Assembly: GCA_011055475.1 (NCBI GenBank)
Contig: DSDH01000591.1
Span: 1 to 11,108 of the forward strand
Length of the DNA: 11,108 nt
From: Phycisphaerales bacterium
Lineage (GTDB): Bacteria > Planctomycetota > Phycisphaerae > Sedimentisphaerales > Anaerohalosphaeraceae
Direction of reading: 5' to 3'
The translations under genes were made by a program, and so were the position numbers. The notes under the pieces were generated by a model that saw only the letters and a list, made by a program, of their open reading frames with translations, was not told the origin of the DNA and ran no database searches. Positions 5,449 to 11,108 of this stretch are shown here, one piece after another. Every line of letters starts with the position of its first letter. Positions within the stretch are counted from its first letter, which is position 1.

Positions 5449-7321
5449 CGGCCATCGCCCCCTGGTCCGCCCCGCCGTCGCGCAGCAGGTAGAAGTCCAT
5501 CAGGCGCCGCGCAATGGGCGCCGCCACGCGGCTGCCGCCGCCGCCGTTCTCGGCGATGACCGCCACGGCAATGCGCGGATCGTCGGCCGGTGCGAAACCG
5601 ACGAACAGCGAGTGGTCGCGCAGGTGATGGGCGATATTCTCCTCCTCGTACTCCTCGTCCGCACCGAGACCGAACACCTGGGAGGTGCCGGTCTTGCCGG
5701 CAATGCGGTAGGGCGCATCGTGGCCGGCCGTCCAGTAGGCCGTGCCGTTACGACGGTGCATGACATCTTCCATCGGCCCGATCACTTGTTGCCACAGACG
5801 CTCGTCGCGCACGCTGACAGGCTCGAGCGCCTCGGGTTCGAGACGCGTCGGCTCGCCGCTGGCCGGGTCGGTCACGGCCATCAGCAGGCGCGGACGCATG
5901 CGCTCGCCGCGCATGGCGAGCACACTCGTGAACTCGGCCATCTGCATCGGCGTGGCCAGCATGTAGCCCTGGCCTATCCCCACGATCAGCGTCTCCCCCG
6001 GGAACCAGGGCATGCGCCGGACCTGCCGCTTCCACTCGCGCGAGGGCAGCAGGCCATCGGACTCGCCCGGCACGTCGATGCCGGTGGCACTCCCGAGGCC
6101 GAACTGGGCCAGGAAGGGATGGATGCGGTCGATGCCGAGCTTGTAGGCGAGGTCGTAAAAGTACACGTCGCTCGACTGGGTGATCGCATCGCCCATGTCG
6201 ATGAGCCCATGGCCCTGCTTTTTCCAGTCGCGGTAGCGACGCTCGTCGTTGGGCAGCATGTAGTAGGGGCCGGCATACATCTGCTTGCTGGCCCAGGTCA
6301 GCTGATACTCGAGCCCCGCCAGCGCCATCAGGGGCTTGATCGTCGAGCCCGGGGGGTACTGGCCCTTGAGCGCGCGGTTGAACAACGGCCGGGCACGCCC
6401 GGTGTTGAGTTCGGCGTAGGCCTTGCGGGAGATGCCATTGACGAACAGGTTCGGGTCGTAGGTCGGCATGCTGGCGAGGGCGAGCACCTCGCCGGTGCGC
6501 GGGTCCATGGCCACTGCCGCACCGTTGTAGCCGGTCAGCTCCTGTTCGGCCAGGCGCTGCAGGCCGGCATCCAGCGACAGCACCAGGTCCCTCCCGGGCT
6601 GCGGCGCCTGGCGCTCCAGCACGGCGAGCGTGCGGCCCTGGGCATTGACCTCCTCCTGCTGGTAGCCGACCTCGCCGTGCAGCAGCGCCTCGTACTCGCG
6701 CTCGATGCCGAGCTTGCCGATGTGGCTGGTGCCGTTGTAGTTGTCCGCGTCCACGCGCTGCAGGTCCCGCTCGTCGATGCGGCCCACGTAGCCCAGCGCG
6801 TGGACCGCGGTGCCGCCAAGCGGGTAGTGCCGCATCAGGCGGGCGTTGATATCCACACCCGGAAAGCGGTGGCGGTTGACGGCGAAGCGTGCCACCTCCT
6901 CGTCACTGAGGTTGAAGCGCAGGGGCACGCGCTCGAAGGGACGCTTGCGCCGCAGCGCCAGGCTGAAACGCTCGATCTCGATCTCGGTGAGCGTCAGCAC
7001 CGTGGAGAGCCCCGCCAGCGTGGCGCTCATGTCCTCGATTTGCTCGGGGGTGATCTCGAGTTGGTAGGCCGGCACGTTCTCGGCCAGCACCACACCGTTG
7101 CGGTCGTAGATGAGCCCGCGCGGGGGCGGTACCGCCACCAGTCGCACGCGGTTGTTCTGCGACTGGGTGGTGAAATACTTGTAGTTGGCGATCTGCAGAT
7201 AGACCAGCCGACCCAGCACCAGCGTCAGCAACAGGCAGACGATGACGCCGGCGACAATGACCCGGGTCCCGAACATGCGCTGTTCGAGGTGCAGGTCCTT
7301 GATGGCATGCAGATTCGCCAT
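5438..7321 (-). CDS. mrdA: Penicillin-binding protein 2, elongation-specific transpeptidase
   Basis: Class B penicillin-binding protein (627 aa) that crosslinks new peptidoglycan in the elongasome. One N-terminal membrane anchor (about residues 19-43) leads into the pedestal region (PPPRGLIYDRNG, 65-76; LGIEREYEALLHG, 204-216) and the transpeptidase domain. Catalytic motifs are S326-T-I-K329 (QYPPGSTIKP), S383-S-D385 (TQSSDVYFYD) and K543-T-G545 (AGKTGTSQVF). The ATG at 7319-7321 gives the family N-terminus, MANLHAIKDL...EQRMFGTR. No strong Shine-Dalgarno is seen upstream. It is the first gene of the overlapping block mrdA-rodA-mltB-rlpA. The mreC and mreD genes that often precede it are not here; ppa lies upstream instead. 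Confidence 0.96.
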   Translation of the reverse strand: MANLHAIKDLHLEQRMFGTRVIVAGVIVCLLLTLVLGRLVYLQIANYKYFTTQSQNNRVRLVAVPPPRGLIYDRNGVVLAENVPAYQLEITPEQIEDMSATLAGLSTVLTLTEIEIERFSLALRRKRPFERVPLRFNLSDEEVARFAVNRHRFPGVDINARLMRHYPLGGTAVHALGYVGRIDERDLQRVDADNYNGTSHIGKLGIEREYEALLHGEVGYQQEEVNAQGRTLAVLERQAPQPGRDLVLSLDAGLQRLAEQELTGYNGAAVAMDPRTGEVLALASMPTYDPNLFVNGISRKAYAELNTGRARPLFNRALKGQYPPGSTIKPLMALAGLEYQLTWASKQMYAGPYYMLPNDERRYRDWKKQGHGLIDMGDAITQSSDVYFYDLAYKLGIDRIHPFLAQFGLGSATGIDVPGESDGLLPSREWKRQVRRMPWFPGETLIVGIGQGYMLATPMQMAEFTSVLAMRGERMRPRLLMAVTDPASGEPTRLEPEALEPVSVRDERLWQQVIGPMEDVMHRRNGTAYWTAGHDAPYRIAGKTGTSQVFGLGADEEYEEENIAHHLRDHSLFVGFAPADDPRIAVAVIAENGGGGSRVAAPIARRLMDFYLLRDGGADQGAMADAR

Positions 7322-7339
7322 TCGCGATCGGATGCATCA

Positions 7340-7363
7340 GGCCAGGGCGCTGTCGCCCCGGCC
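7340..7363 (-). other. Strong GC-rich hairpin between ppa and mrdA
   Basis: Read on the minus strand, GGCCGGGGCG pairs fully with CGCCCTGGCC (ten pairs, one of them G-U) around the 4-nt loop ACAG. It sits 8 nt after the ppa stop and 18 nt before the mrdA start. No uridine run follows, so it is not a standard intrinsic terminator. It could protect the 3' end of ppa mRNA, act as a partial terminator or attenuator, or mark an RNA-processing site that lets ppa and mrdA be expressed at different levels. The structure is clear; the role is inferred. Confidence 0.5.
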
Positions 7364-7371
7364 CGACCGAA

Positions 7372-7905
7372 TCACTTGCCCTCTTCGTATCGCTTGATGC
7401 TGTCCAGGATCTCCTGGTGGGCCTCGGCCACGCCGGTCCACTCCTCGATCTTCACCCACTTGTTGGGCTCGAGTTTCTTGTAGTGCTCGAAGAAGTGGGT
7501 AATCTGCGCGATCAGTTCCTTCGGCAGGTCGTGCACGTCCTTCACGTTGTCATACTGCGTGTGCAGCTTGCTGGAGGGCACGGCGACGATCTTCGCATCC
7601 ATACCGGATTCATCGGACATCTTGAGCATGCCCACCGGGCGGGCCGCGATCACCACGCCGCTCATCAGCGGCAGCGGGGTCACCACCAGCACGTCCACCG
7701 GGTCGCCGTCGTCGGACAGGGTGTGCGGTACGAAGCCGTAGTTGGCCGGATAGAACATCGGGGCCGTCATGAAGCGGTCCACCACCAGCGCGCCGCTTTC
7801 CTTGTCAAACTCGTACTTGACCGGGGCGCCGTGGGAGGGGATCTCGATGATCACGTTGACTTCTTCCGGGACCTTCTTGCCCGGGCTGAGATTGTCCAGA
7901 ATCAT
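7372..7905 (-). CDS. ppa: Soluble inorganic pyrophosphatase, family I
   Basis: Cytoplasmic Mg-dependent enzyme that hydrolyses pyrophosphate to two phosphates, pulling biosynthetic reactions forward. The 177 aa match E. coli PPase in size. The family signature D66-G-D68-P-V-D71-V is intact, and other active-site positions align one residue later than in E. coli: Glu21, Lys30, Arg44, Tyr56, Asp98, Asp103, Lys105, Tyr142 and Lys143. The start at 7903-7905 is chosen for its GAGGA ribosome-binding site 5-6 nt upstream and the family N-terminus (MILDNLSPGKKVPEEVNVIIEI). The longer in-frame extension to 8106 crosses the promoter and has no homologous look. It is divergent from hppA, the membrane pyrophosphatase, and 50 bp upstream of mrdA. 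Confidence 0.97.
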   Translation of the reverse strand: MILDNLSPGKKVPEEVNVIIEIPSHGAPVKYEFDKESGALVVDRFMTAPMFYPANYGFVPHTLSDDGDPVDVLVVTPLPLMSGVVIAARPVGMLKMSDESGMDAKIVAVPSSKLHTQYDNVKDVHDLPKELIAQITHFFEHYKKLEPNKWVKIEEWTGVAEAHQEILDSIKRYEEGK

Positions 7906-7960
7906 GTTATTCCTCGTCTGAATTTTGTATGAACAGGCCACGGAGTCGCGCCAGCGGGCC

Positions 7961-7990
7961 ATTATAGCGGCTTGGGGGCGGCGGATGACA
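7961..7990 (-). promoter_or_regulatory. Probable sigma-70 promoter of ppa
   Basis: On the minus strand a perfect TATAAT (7961-7966) lies about 55 nt upstream of the ppa start, predicting a leader of roughly 50 nt. The best -35 match is ATGTCA, four of six, at a long 19-nt spacing, so the -35 is weak. This lies in the 185-bp divergent region (7906-8090) shared with hppA. The hppA promoter is less clear: CATACT at 8032-8037 is a candidate -10 on the + strand without a good -35. Confidence 0.55.
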
Positions 7991-8077
7991 TGGGATGGCG
8001 CACAATCCCTGCAATTAAACGGCCCCGCGTCCATACTGGTGTAACAAATTCGGCCTAGAACGCCGTATACAAGAAGA

Positions 8078-8085
8078 AAGGGGGA
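8078..8085 (+). promoter_or_regulatory. Ribosome-binding site that fixes the TTG start of hppA
   Basis: AAGGGGGA lies 5 nt before TTG (8091-8093). The next in-frame ATG encodes residue 41, after the first membrane helix, so the TTG is needed to include the family N-terminus. This is the only purine-rich Shine-Dalgarno-like sequence nearby. Confidence 0.7.
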
Positions 8086-8090
8086 TTTAC

Positions 8091-10097
8091 TTGGGCATTC
8101 ATGCAATTCCGGTCCTGGTGGGCGGCGGCGGGCTGCTGGCGGCCCTGCTGCTGTATCTCGTCGTGCTGCGCTTTCCTGCCGGCGAGGGCCGTGTCACGGA
8201 GATCGCGGCAATGATCCACCAGGGCGCCCTGGCCTTCATCCGCCGGGAATACACCCTGCTGTACGCCTTCGCCGCCCTGGTCGCCCTGGCCATCGGCCTG
8301 TCGGACCTTGGCTGGCCCACCGCCGCCGCCTTCACGGTGGGGGCCCTGGCCTCCTCGGCGGCCGGCTACATCGGCATGCACGCCGCCACTCGCGCCAACG
8401 TGCGCACCACGGTCGCCGCCCACGAGCGTGGGGCCGACGGCGCCCTGGCCGTCGCCTTCTTCGGCGGCTCCATCATGGGGCTGACCGTCGCCGCCATGGG
8501 CCTGTTGGGCCTGGGGAGCCTCTACCTCGTGTTCGGCCGCGACCCGGCCACCGCCCACATCATCCACGGCTTCGGCATGGGCGCCTCCACCGTGGCCCTG
8601 TTCTCGCGCGTGGGCGGGGGCATCTACACCAAGAGCGCGGACGTCGGCGCGGACCTGGTCGGCAAGATCGAGGCCGGCATCCCGGAGGACGACCCGCGCA
8701 ATCCGGGCGTGATCGCCGACAACGTCGGCGACAATGTCGGTGACGTGGCAGGCATGGGCTCGGACATCTTCGAATCCTACTGCGGGGCCATCATCGCCAC
8801 CATCGCCATCGCCGTCTCGCTCGGCACGACCGGCCTGGCGGGGCTCGGGGCCCAGGCGGACCTCATGTTCCTGCCGCTGGCGCTGGCCTCCGCCGGCATC
8901 ATCTGCTCGCTGCTCGGCATCGGCCTGGTGCGGGTGTTCGCAAGGCAACGGCCCGCCACGGCCCTGCGCATCGGCACTTTTTCCGCCGCCGTGCTGCTGA
9001 TCATCGCCGCCTGGTTTCTGATCGGCGCCCTCGGGGTGGATGCGCGCGTCTGGGGCGCCGTACTGGCGGGCGCCGTAGGGGGCGTCATCATCGGCCTCAG
9101 CACCGAGTACTACACGGGGGGCCGCCCCATACGGCATATCGCCGCCAGCGGCGAGACCGGCCCGGCCACGGTCATGATCACGGGCCTGGCCATCGGCATG
9201 CAGTCGGTGGTGATCCCCGTACTGGCCATCGCCACCATCATCTTCGTCGCCAACCAGCTGGCCGACCTCTACGGCGTGGGCATCGCCGCCGTGGGCATGC
9301 TGGCCACCGTCGGCATCACCATGGCCATCGACGCCTACGGGCCGGTGGCCGACAACGCGGGCGGCATCGCCGAGATGGCCGAGCTGGGCAAGGAGACTCG
9401 CCGCATCACCGACTCGCTCGACGAGGTGGGCAACACCACGGCGGCCATCGGCAAGGGCTTCGCCATCGGCGCCGCCGCGCTGGCCGCACTCGCCATCATC
9501 ACCGCCTACCTGGCCGAGGTCGGCCACGGCCAGGGGGGCGCCATCGAACTGCGGCTCAATGACCCGGCGGTGCTCGTCGGCCTGTTCATCGGCGGCATCT
9601 TCCCGTTTCTCATCGCCTCGCTGACGATGACCGCGGTGGGCAACGCCGCCTCCGACATGATCCAGGAGATTCGCCGTCAGTTCCGCGAGATCCCGGGGCT
9701 GATGGAGGGCAAGGCCAGGCCCGACCACATCCGCTGCATCAATATCGCCACCGACGCGGCCCTCAAGCGCATGGTGCTGCCCGGCGTACTGGCCGTGATG
9801 GCGCCCGTGGTGGTGGGCTTCGGCCTCGGCCCCGAGAGCCTGGGCGGCATGCTCGGCGGCGCGCTGATCTGCTGCGTGCTGCTCGCGCTCACCATGGCCA
9901 ACGCCGGCGGCGCCTGGGACAACGCGAAGAAATACGTCGAGAAGGGCCATCACGGCGGCAAGGGCTCGCCGGTACACAAGGCCACCGTGGTGGGGGACAC
10001 CGTCGGCGACCCCTTCAAGGACACCTCGGGACCGGCAATGAACATCCTGATCAACGTGATGGCCATCGTCTCGCTGGTGATCGCGCCGCTGCTGTGA
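8091..10097 (+). CDS. hppA: Membrane-bound ion-translocating pyrophosphatase (K+-dependent subfamily)
   Basis: Couples pyrophosphate hydrolysis to pumping H+ or Na+ across the membrane. The 668 aa with about 16 hydrophobic segments are typical of bacterial members. Catalytic features: D184-VGA-D188-LVG-K192-I-E194 (the D-x7-KxE motif), D210NVGD214NVGD218, Asp225, and the C-terminal D610NAKKYVE with D636TVGD640PFKD644. The cation determinant is GNTTAAIG (447-454): Ala451 and Gly454 match the A-x2-G signature of K+-dependent enzymes, whereas K+-independent ones have K-x2-T. Glu228 in DIFES occupies the position of the ion-gate Glu of the Thermotoga Na+ pump (D-x2-E-S). This leaves Na+, Na+/H+ or K+-dependent H+ transport possible; sequence reading alone does not decide. 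The start is TTG with a strong ribosome-binding site. It is divergent from ppa and followed by adk. Confidence 0.95.
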   Translation: MGIHAIPVLVGGGGLLAALLLYLVVLRFPAGEGRVTEIAAMIHQGALAFIRREYTLLYAFAALVALAIGLSDLGWPTAAAFTVGALASSAAGYIGMHAATRANVRTTVAAHERGADGALAVAFFGGSIMGLTVAAMGLLGLGSLYLVFGRDPATAHIIHGFGMGASTVALFSRVGGGIYTKSADVGADLVGKIEAGIPEDDPRNPGVIADNVGDNVGDVAGMGSDIFESYCGAIIATIAIAVSLGTTGLAGLGAQADLMFLPLALASAGIICSLLGIGLVRVFARQRPATALRIGTFSAAVLLIIAAWFLIGALGVDARVWGAVLAGAVGGVIIGLSTEYYTGGRPIRHIAASGETGPATVMITGLAIGMQSVVIPVLAIATIIFVANQLADLYGVGIAAVGMLATVGITMAIDAYGPVADNAGGIAEMAELGKETRRITDSLDEVGNTTAAIGKGFAIGAAALAALAIITAYLAEVGHGQGGAIELRLNDPAVLVGLFIGGIFPFLIASLTMTAVGNAASDMIQEIRRQFREIPGLMEGKARPDHIRCINIATDAALKRMVLPGVLAVMAPVVVGFGLGPESLGGMLGGALICCVLLALTMANAGGAWDNAKKYVEKGHHGGKGSPVHKATVVGDTVGDPFKDTSGPAMNILINVMAIVSLVIAPLL

Positions 10098-10110
10098 GCG
10101 GCGGCAGCGG

Positions 10111-10142
10111 GCAGCGGACGATTTCGCTACAATCGCCGCAGC
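10111..10142 (+). other. Hairpin after hppA, possible terminator without U-tract
   Basis: GCGG (10114-10117) and CGATT (10119-10123), with a bulged A between them, pair with AATCG (10131-10135) and CCGC (10136-10139) around loop TCGCTAC. Two more G-C pairs flank an A-A mismatch (10111-10112 with 10141-10142). It begins 13 nt after the hppA stop. No run of T follows, so termination efficiency is doubtful; it may instead protect the mRNA 3' end. Confidence 0.4.
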
Positions 10143-10157
10143 AACGTCGGCAACGGG

Positions 10158-10186
10158 TTGCCATGCCCGGGGCCAGCGAGTATAAG
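10158..10186 (+). promoter_or_regulatory. Sigma-70-type promoter of adk
   Basis: TTGCCA (10158-10163, five of six) is followed after exactly 17 nt by TATAAG (10181-10186, five of six). Transcription would start near 10193, giving a leader of about 65 nt before the adk ATG. This suggests adk is transcribed independently of hppA, although read-through from hppA is not excluded. Confidence 0.6.
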
Positions 10187-10196
10187 TTCACGACTT

Positions 10197-10218
10197 GCAG
10201 GCGGCCTTTTTCGCTTGC
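10197..10218 (+). other. 5'-leader stem-loop of adk
   Basis: GCAGGCG (10197-10203) pairs with CGCTTGC (10212-10218), seven pairs including one G-U, with an 8-nt loop GCCTTTTT. It lies just after the predicted transcription start, so it may be a 5'-terminal stabilising hairpin. There is no clear riboswitch or attenuator arrangement. Confidence 0.35.
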
Positions 10219-10257
10219 GGATCAAGGTCTAACAATAAAAGAGGGCAGGGTTCGACG

Positions 10258-11108
10258 ATGAGAATCATACTGTTGGGGGCGCCGGGTTCCGGCAAGGGCA
10301 CACAAGCGCAACTCATGGTCGAGCGCTTCCGGATTCCGCAGATTTCCACCGGCGACCTGCTGCGCAGCGCCGTGTCCAAGAACACCCCGCTGGGCCAGCA
10401 GGCCAAGGCGCACATGGACGCCGGCCAGCTGGTGCCCGACGAGATCGTGCTCGGCATGATCCGCGAACGCCTGGCCAGCCCCGACACCGACAACGGTTTC
10501 ATCCTCGACGGTTTCCCGCGCAACCTCAACCAGGCAGAGCGCCTCGACAACATGCTCGAGGCCATGGGCAAGCCGCTGGACACCGCCCTGTTCATCGACG
10601 TCGATTTCGACATCCTCATGCAGCGTCTCGCCGGTCGCCTGACCTGCGAGAGTTGCGGCGCGGTCTTTAACATCTACACCTCGCCCCCGCGTCAGGACAG
10701 CATCTGCGACAACTGCGGCGGCAACCTGCACCACCGTGCCGACGACAACGAGGAAACCATCAGCAACCGCCTGCGCGTGTACGAGGCGCAGACCAAGCCG
10801 CTGGTCGGGTACTACGCCGAACGCGGCAAGCTGCTGCGCCTCGACGGCGAGCGCGAGATCGAGGACATCTTCAGCGACGTGGTGCGCCTGGTGGAGGGCC
10901 TGAAATCGGCGCGCCCCAGCGCAGCGGCAAAAGCGACCCCGGCCACGCGGCCCGCGGCCGCGAAGGCGAGCAAGCCCAGGGCCAAGCCGGCCTCGGCCGC
11001 CAGGACCGAGGAGACGGCCGAGGCCCCGGCCAGGGCGACCGCCGCCAAGAAAAAGGCGGCCGTGAAGAAGAAGGTGGCCACCAAGAAGGCCGCCCCGAAG
11101 AAAAAGGC
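10258..11108 (+). CDS. adk: Adenylate kinase with zinc LID and Lys/Ala-rich C-terminal tail (3' end cut by window)
   Basis: Cytoplasmic enzyme catalysing ATP + AMP = 2 ADP. The first ~216 residues are a normal long-type adenylate kinase: P-loop GAPGSGKGT (7-15), NMP-binding region (about 30-59, STGDLLR), DGFPR (84-88) and LID (about 126-163). The LID has Cys130, Cys133, Cys150 and Cys153, the C-x2-C-x16-C-x2-C zinc site known from Gram-positive enzymes and some proteobacteria; E. coli Adk lacks it. The usual protein ends near residue 215. Here the frame continues at least 67 residues (217-283) with a low-complexity tail containing about 25 Ala, 15 Lys and 5 Arg, and it leaves the window still open. 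The tail resembles bacterial histone H1-like/AlgP C-termini. The ATG at 10258 has AGGG 7 nt upstream. Core assignment is certain; the tail's role is unknown. Confidence 0.95.
   Translation, partial: MRIILLGAPGSGKGTQAQLMVERFRIPQISTGDLLRSAVSKNTPLGQQAKAHMDAGQLVPDEIVLGMIRERLASPDTDNGFILDGFPRNLNQAERLDNMLEAMGKPLDTALFIDVDFDILMQRLAGRLTCESCGAVFNIYTSPPRQDSICDNCGGNLHHRADDNEETISNRLRVYEAQTKPLVGYYAERGKLLRLDGEREIEDIFSDVVRLVEGLKSARPSAAAKATPATRPAAAKASKPRAKPASAARTEETAEAPARATAAKKKAAVKKKVATKKAAPKKK

Noticed and set aside
5366..7483. 705-codon open frame on the + strand opposite mrdA
   Set aside because: Exact antisense of mrdA with His/Ala/Arg/Gly-rich low-quality sequence; a GC-rich codon shadow. PBP2 on the other strand has all catalytic motifs.
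7372..8106. 244-codon version of ppa
   Set aside because: The extension crosses the TATAAT promoter and lacks similarity to PPase N-termini; GAGGA precedes the ATG at 7905.
8055..9977. 640-codon open frame on the minus strand opposite hppA
   Set aside because: Asp/Gly/His-rich composition is the reverse complement of the Gly/Ala/Ile/Val-rich membrane protein; no ribosome-binding site and no domain-like pattern.
10204..10211. TTTTT as U-tract of an intrinsic terminator before adk
   Set aside because: The T run lies inside the loop of the 10197-10218 hairpin and no strong stem ends directly before it.
10812..11084. 90-codon minus-strand frame over the adk tail
   Set aside because: Ala/Leu-rich reverse reading of Lys/Ala codons; no start context.

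Overview
The window is GC-rich chromosomal DNA from a proteobacterium, most likely a gammaproteobacterium. The order PBP2 - RodA - MltB - RlpA - PBP5/6 is the classic gammaproteobacterial cell-elongation cluster, and the protein sequences fit. The GC-rich codon use, the membrane pyrophosphatase and the D-alanine aminotransferase appended to dacA suggest a Chromatiales/Ectothiorhodospiraceae-type organism. That finer placement is inference.

Layout. (1) Positions 1-350 hold no credible gene. They contain a dense array of perfect or near-perfect stem-loops. Four of the loops show GGA on the + strand, four short hairpins have GAA triloops, and the array ends in a 13-bp perfect palindrome plus a larger nested inverted repeat. 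(2) Positions 351-7321, all on the minus strand and read right to left, carry mrdA (PBP2), rodA, mltB, rlpA, a 131-bp gap, dacA and dat. Adjacent genes overlap or nearly touch (11-nt overlap, TAATG, ATGA, TGA-C-GTG), so this is one operon or two coupled ones. (3) ppa (soluble pyrophosphatase) lies upstream of mrdA on the minus strand, separated by 50 bp that hold a strong 24-nt hairpin. (4) A 185-bp divergent promoter region separates ppa from hppA on the plus strand. hppA encodes a membrane ion-pumping pyrophosphatase, starts at TTG and carries the K+-dependent subfamily signature. (5) adk (adenylate kinase, plus strand) follows behind a good sigma-70-type promoter. It has a four-cysteine zinc LID and an unusual Lys/Ala-rich C-terminal tail, and it runs off the window.

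How the genes work together. The minus-strand block is a peptidoglycan elongation and remodelling kit. RodA polymerises glycan and PBP2 crosslinks it. MltB and RlpA cut glycan strands, PBP5/6 trims terminal D-Ala, and DAT interconverts D-Ala and D-Glu in the cytoplasm. The right-hand block deals with pyrophosphate and adenylates: Ppa hydrolyses PPi and releases the energy as heat, HppA uses the same hydrolysis to pump ions, and Adk recycles AMP. The parts most worth a second look are the multi-hairpin element (1-332), the adenylate kinase tail and the ion specificity of HppA.
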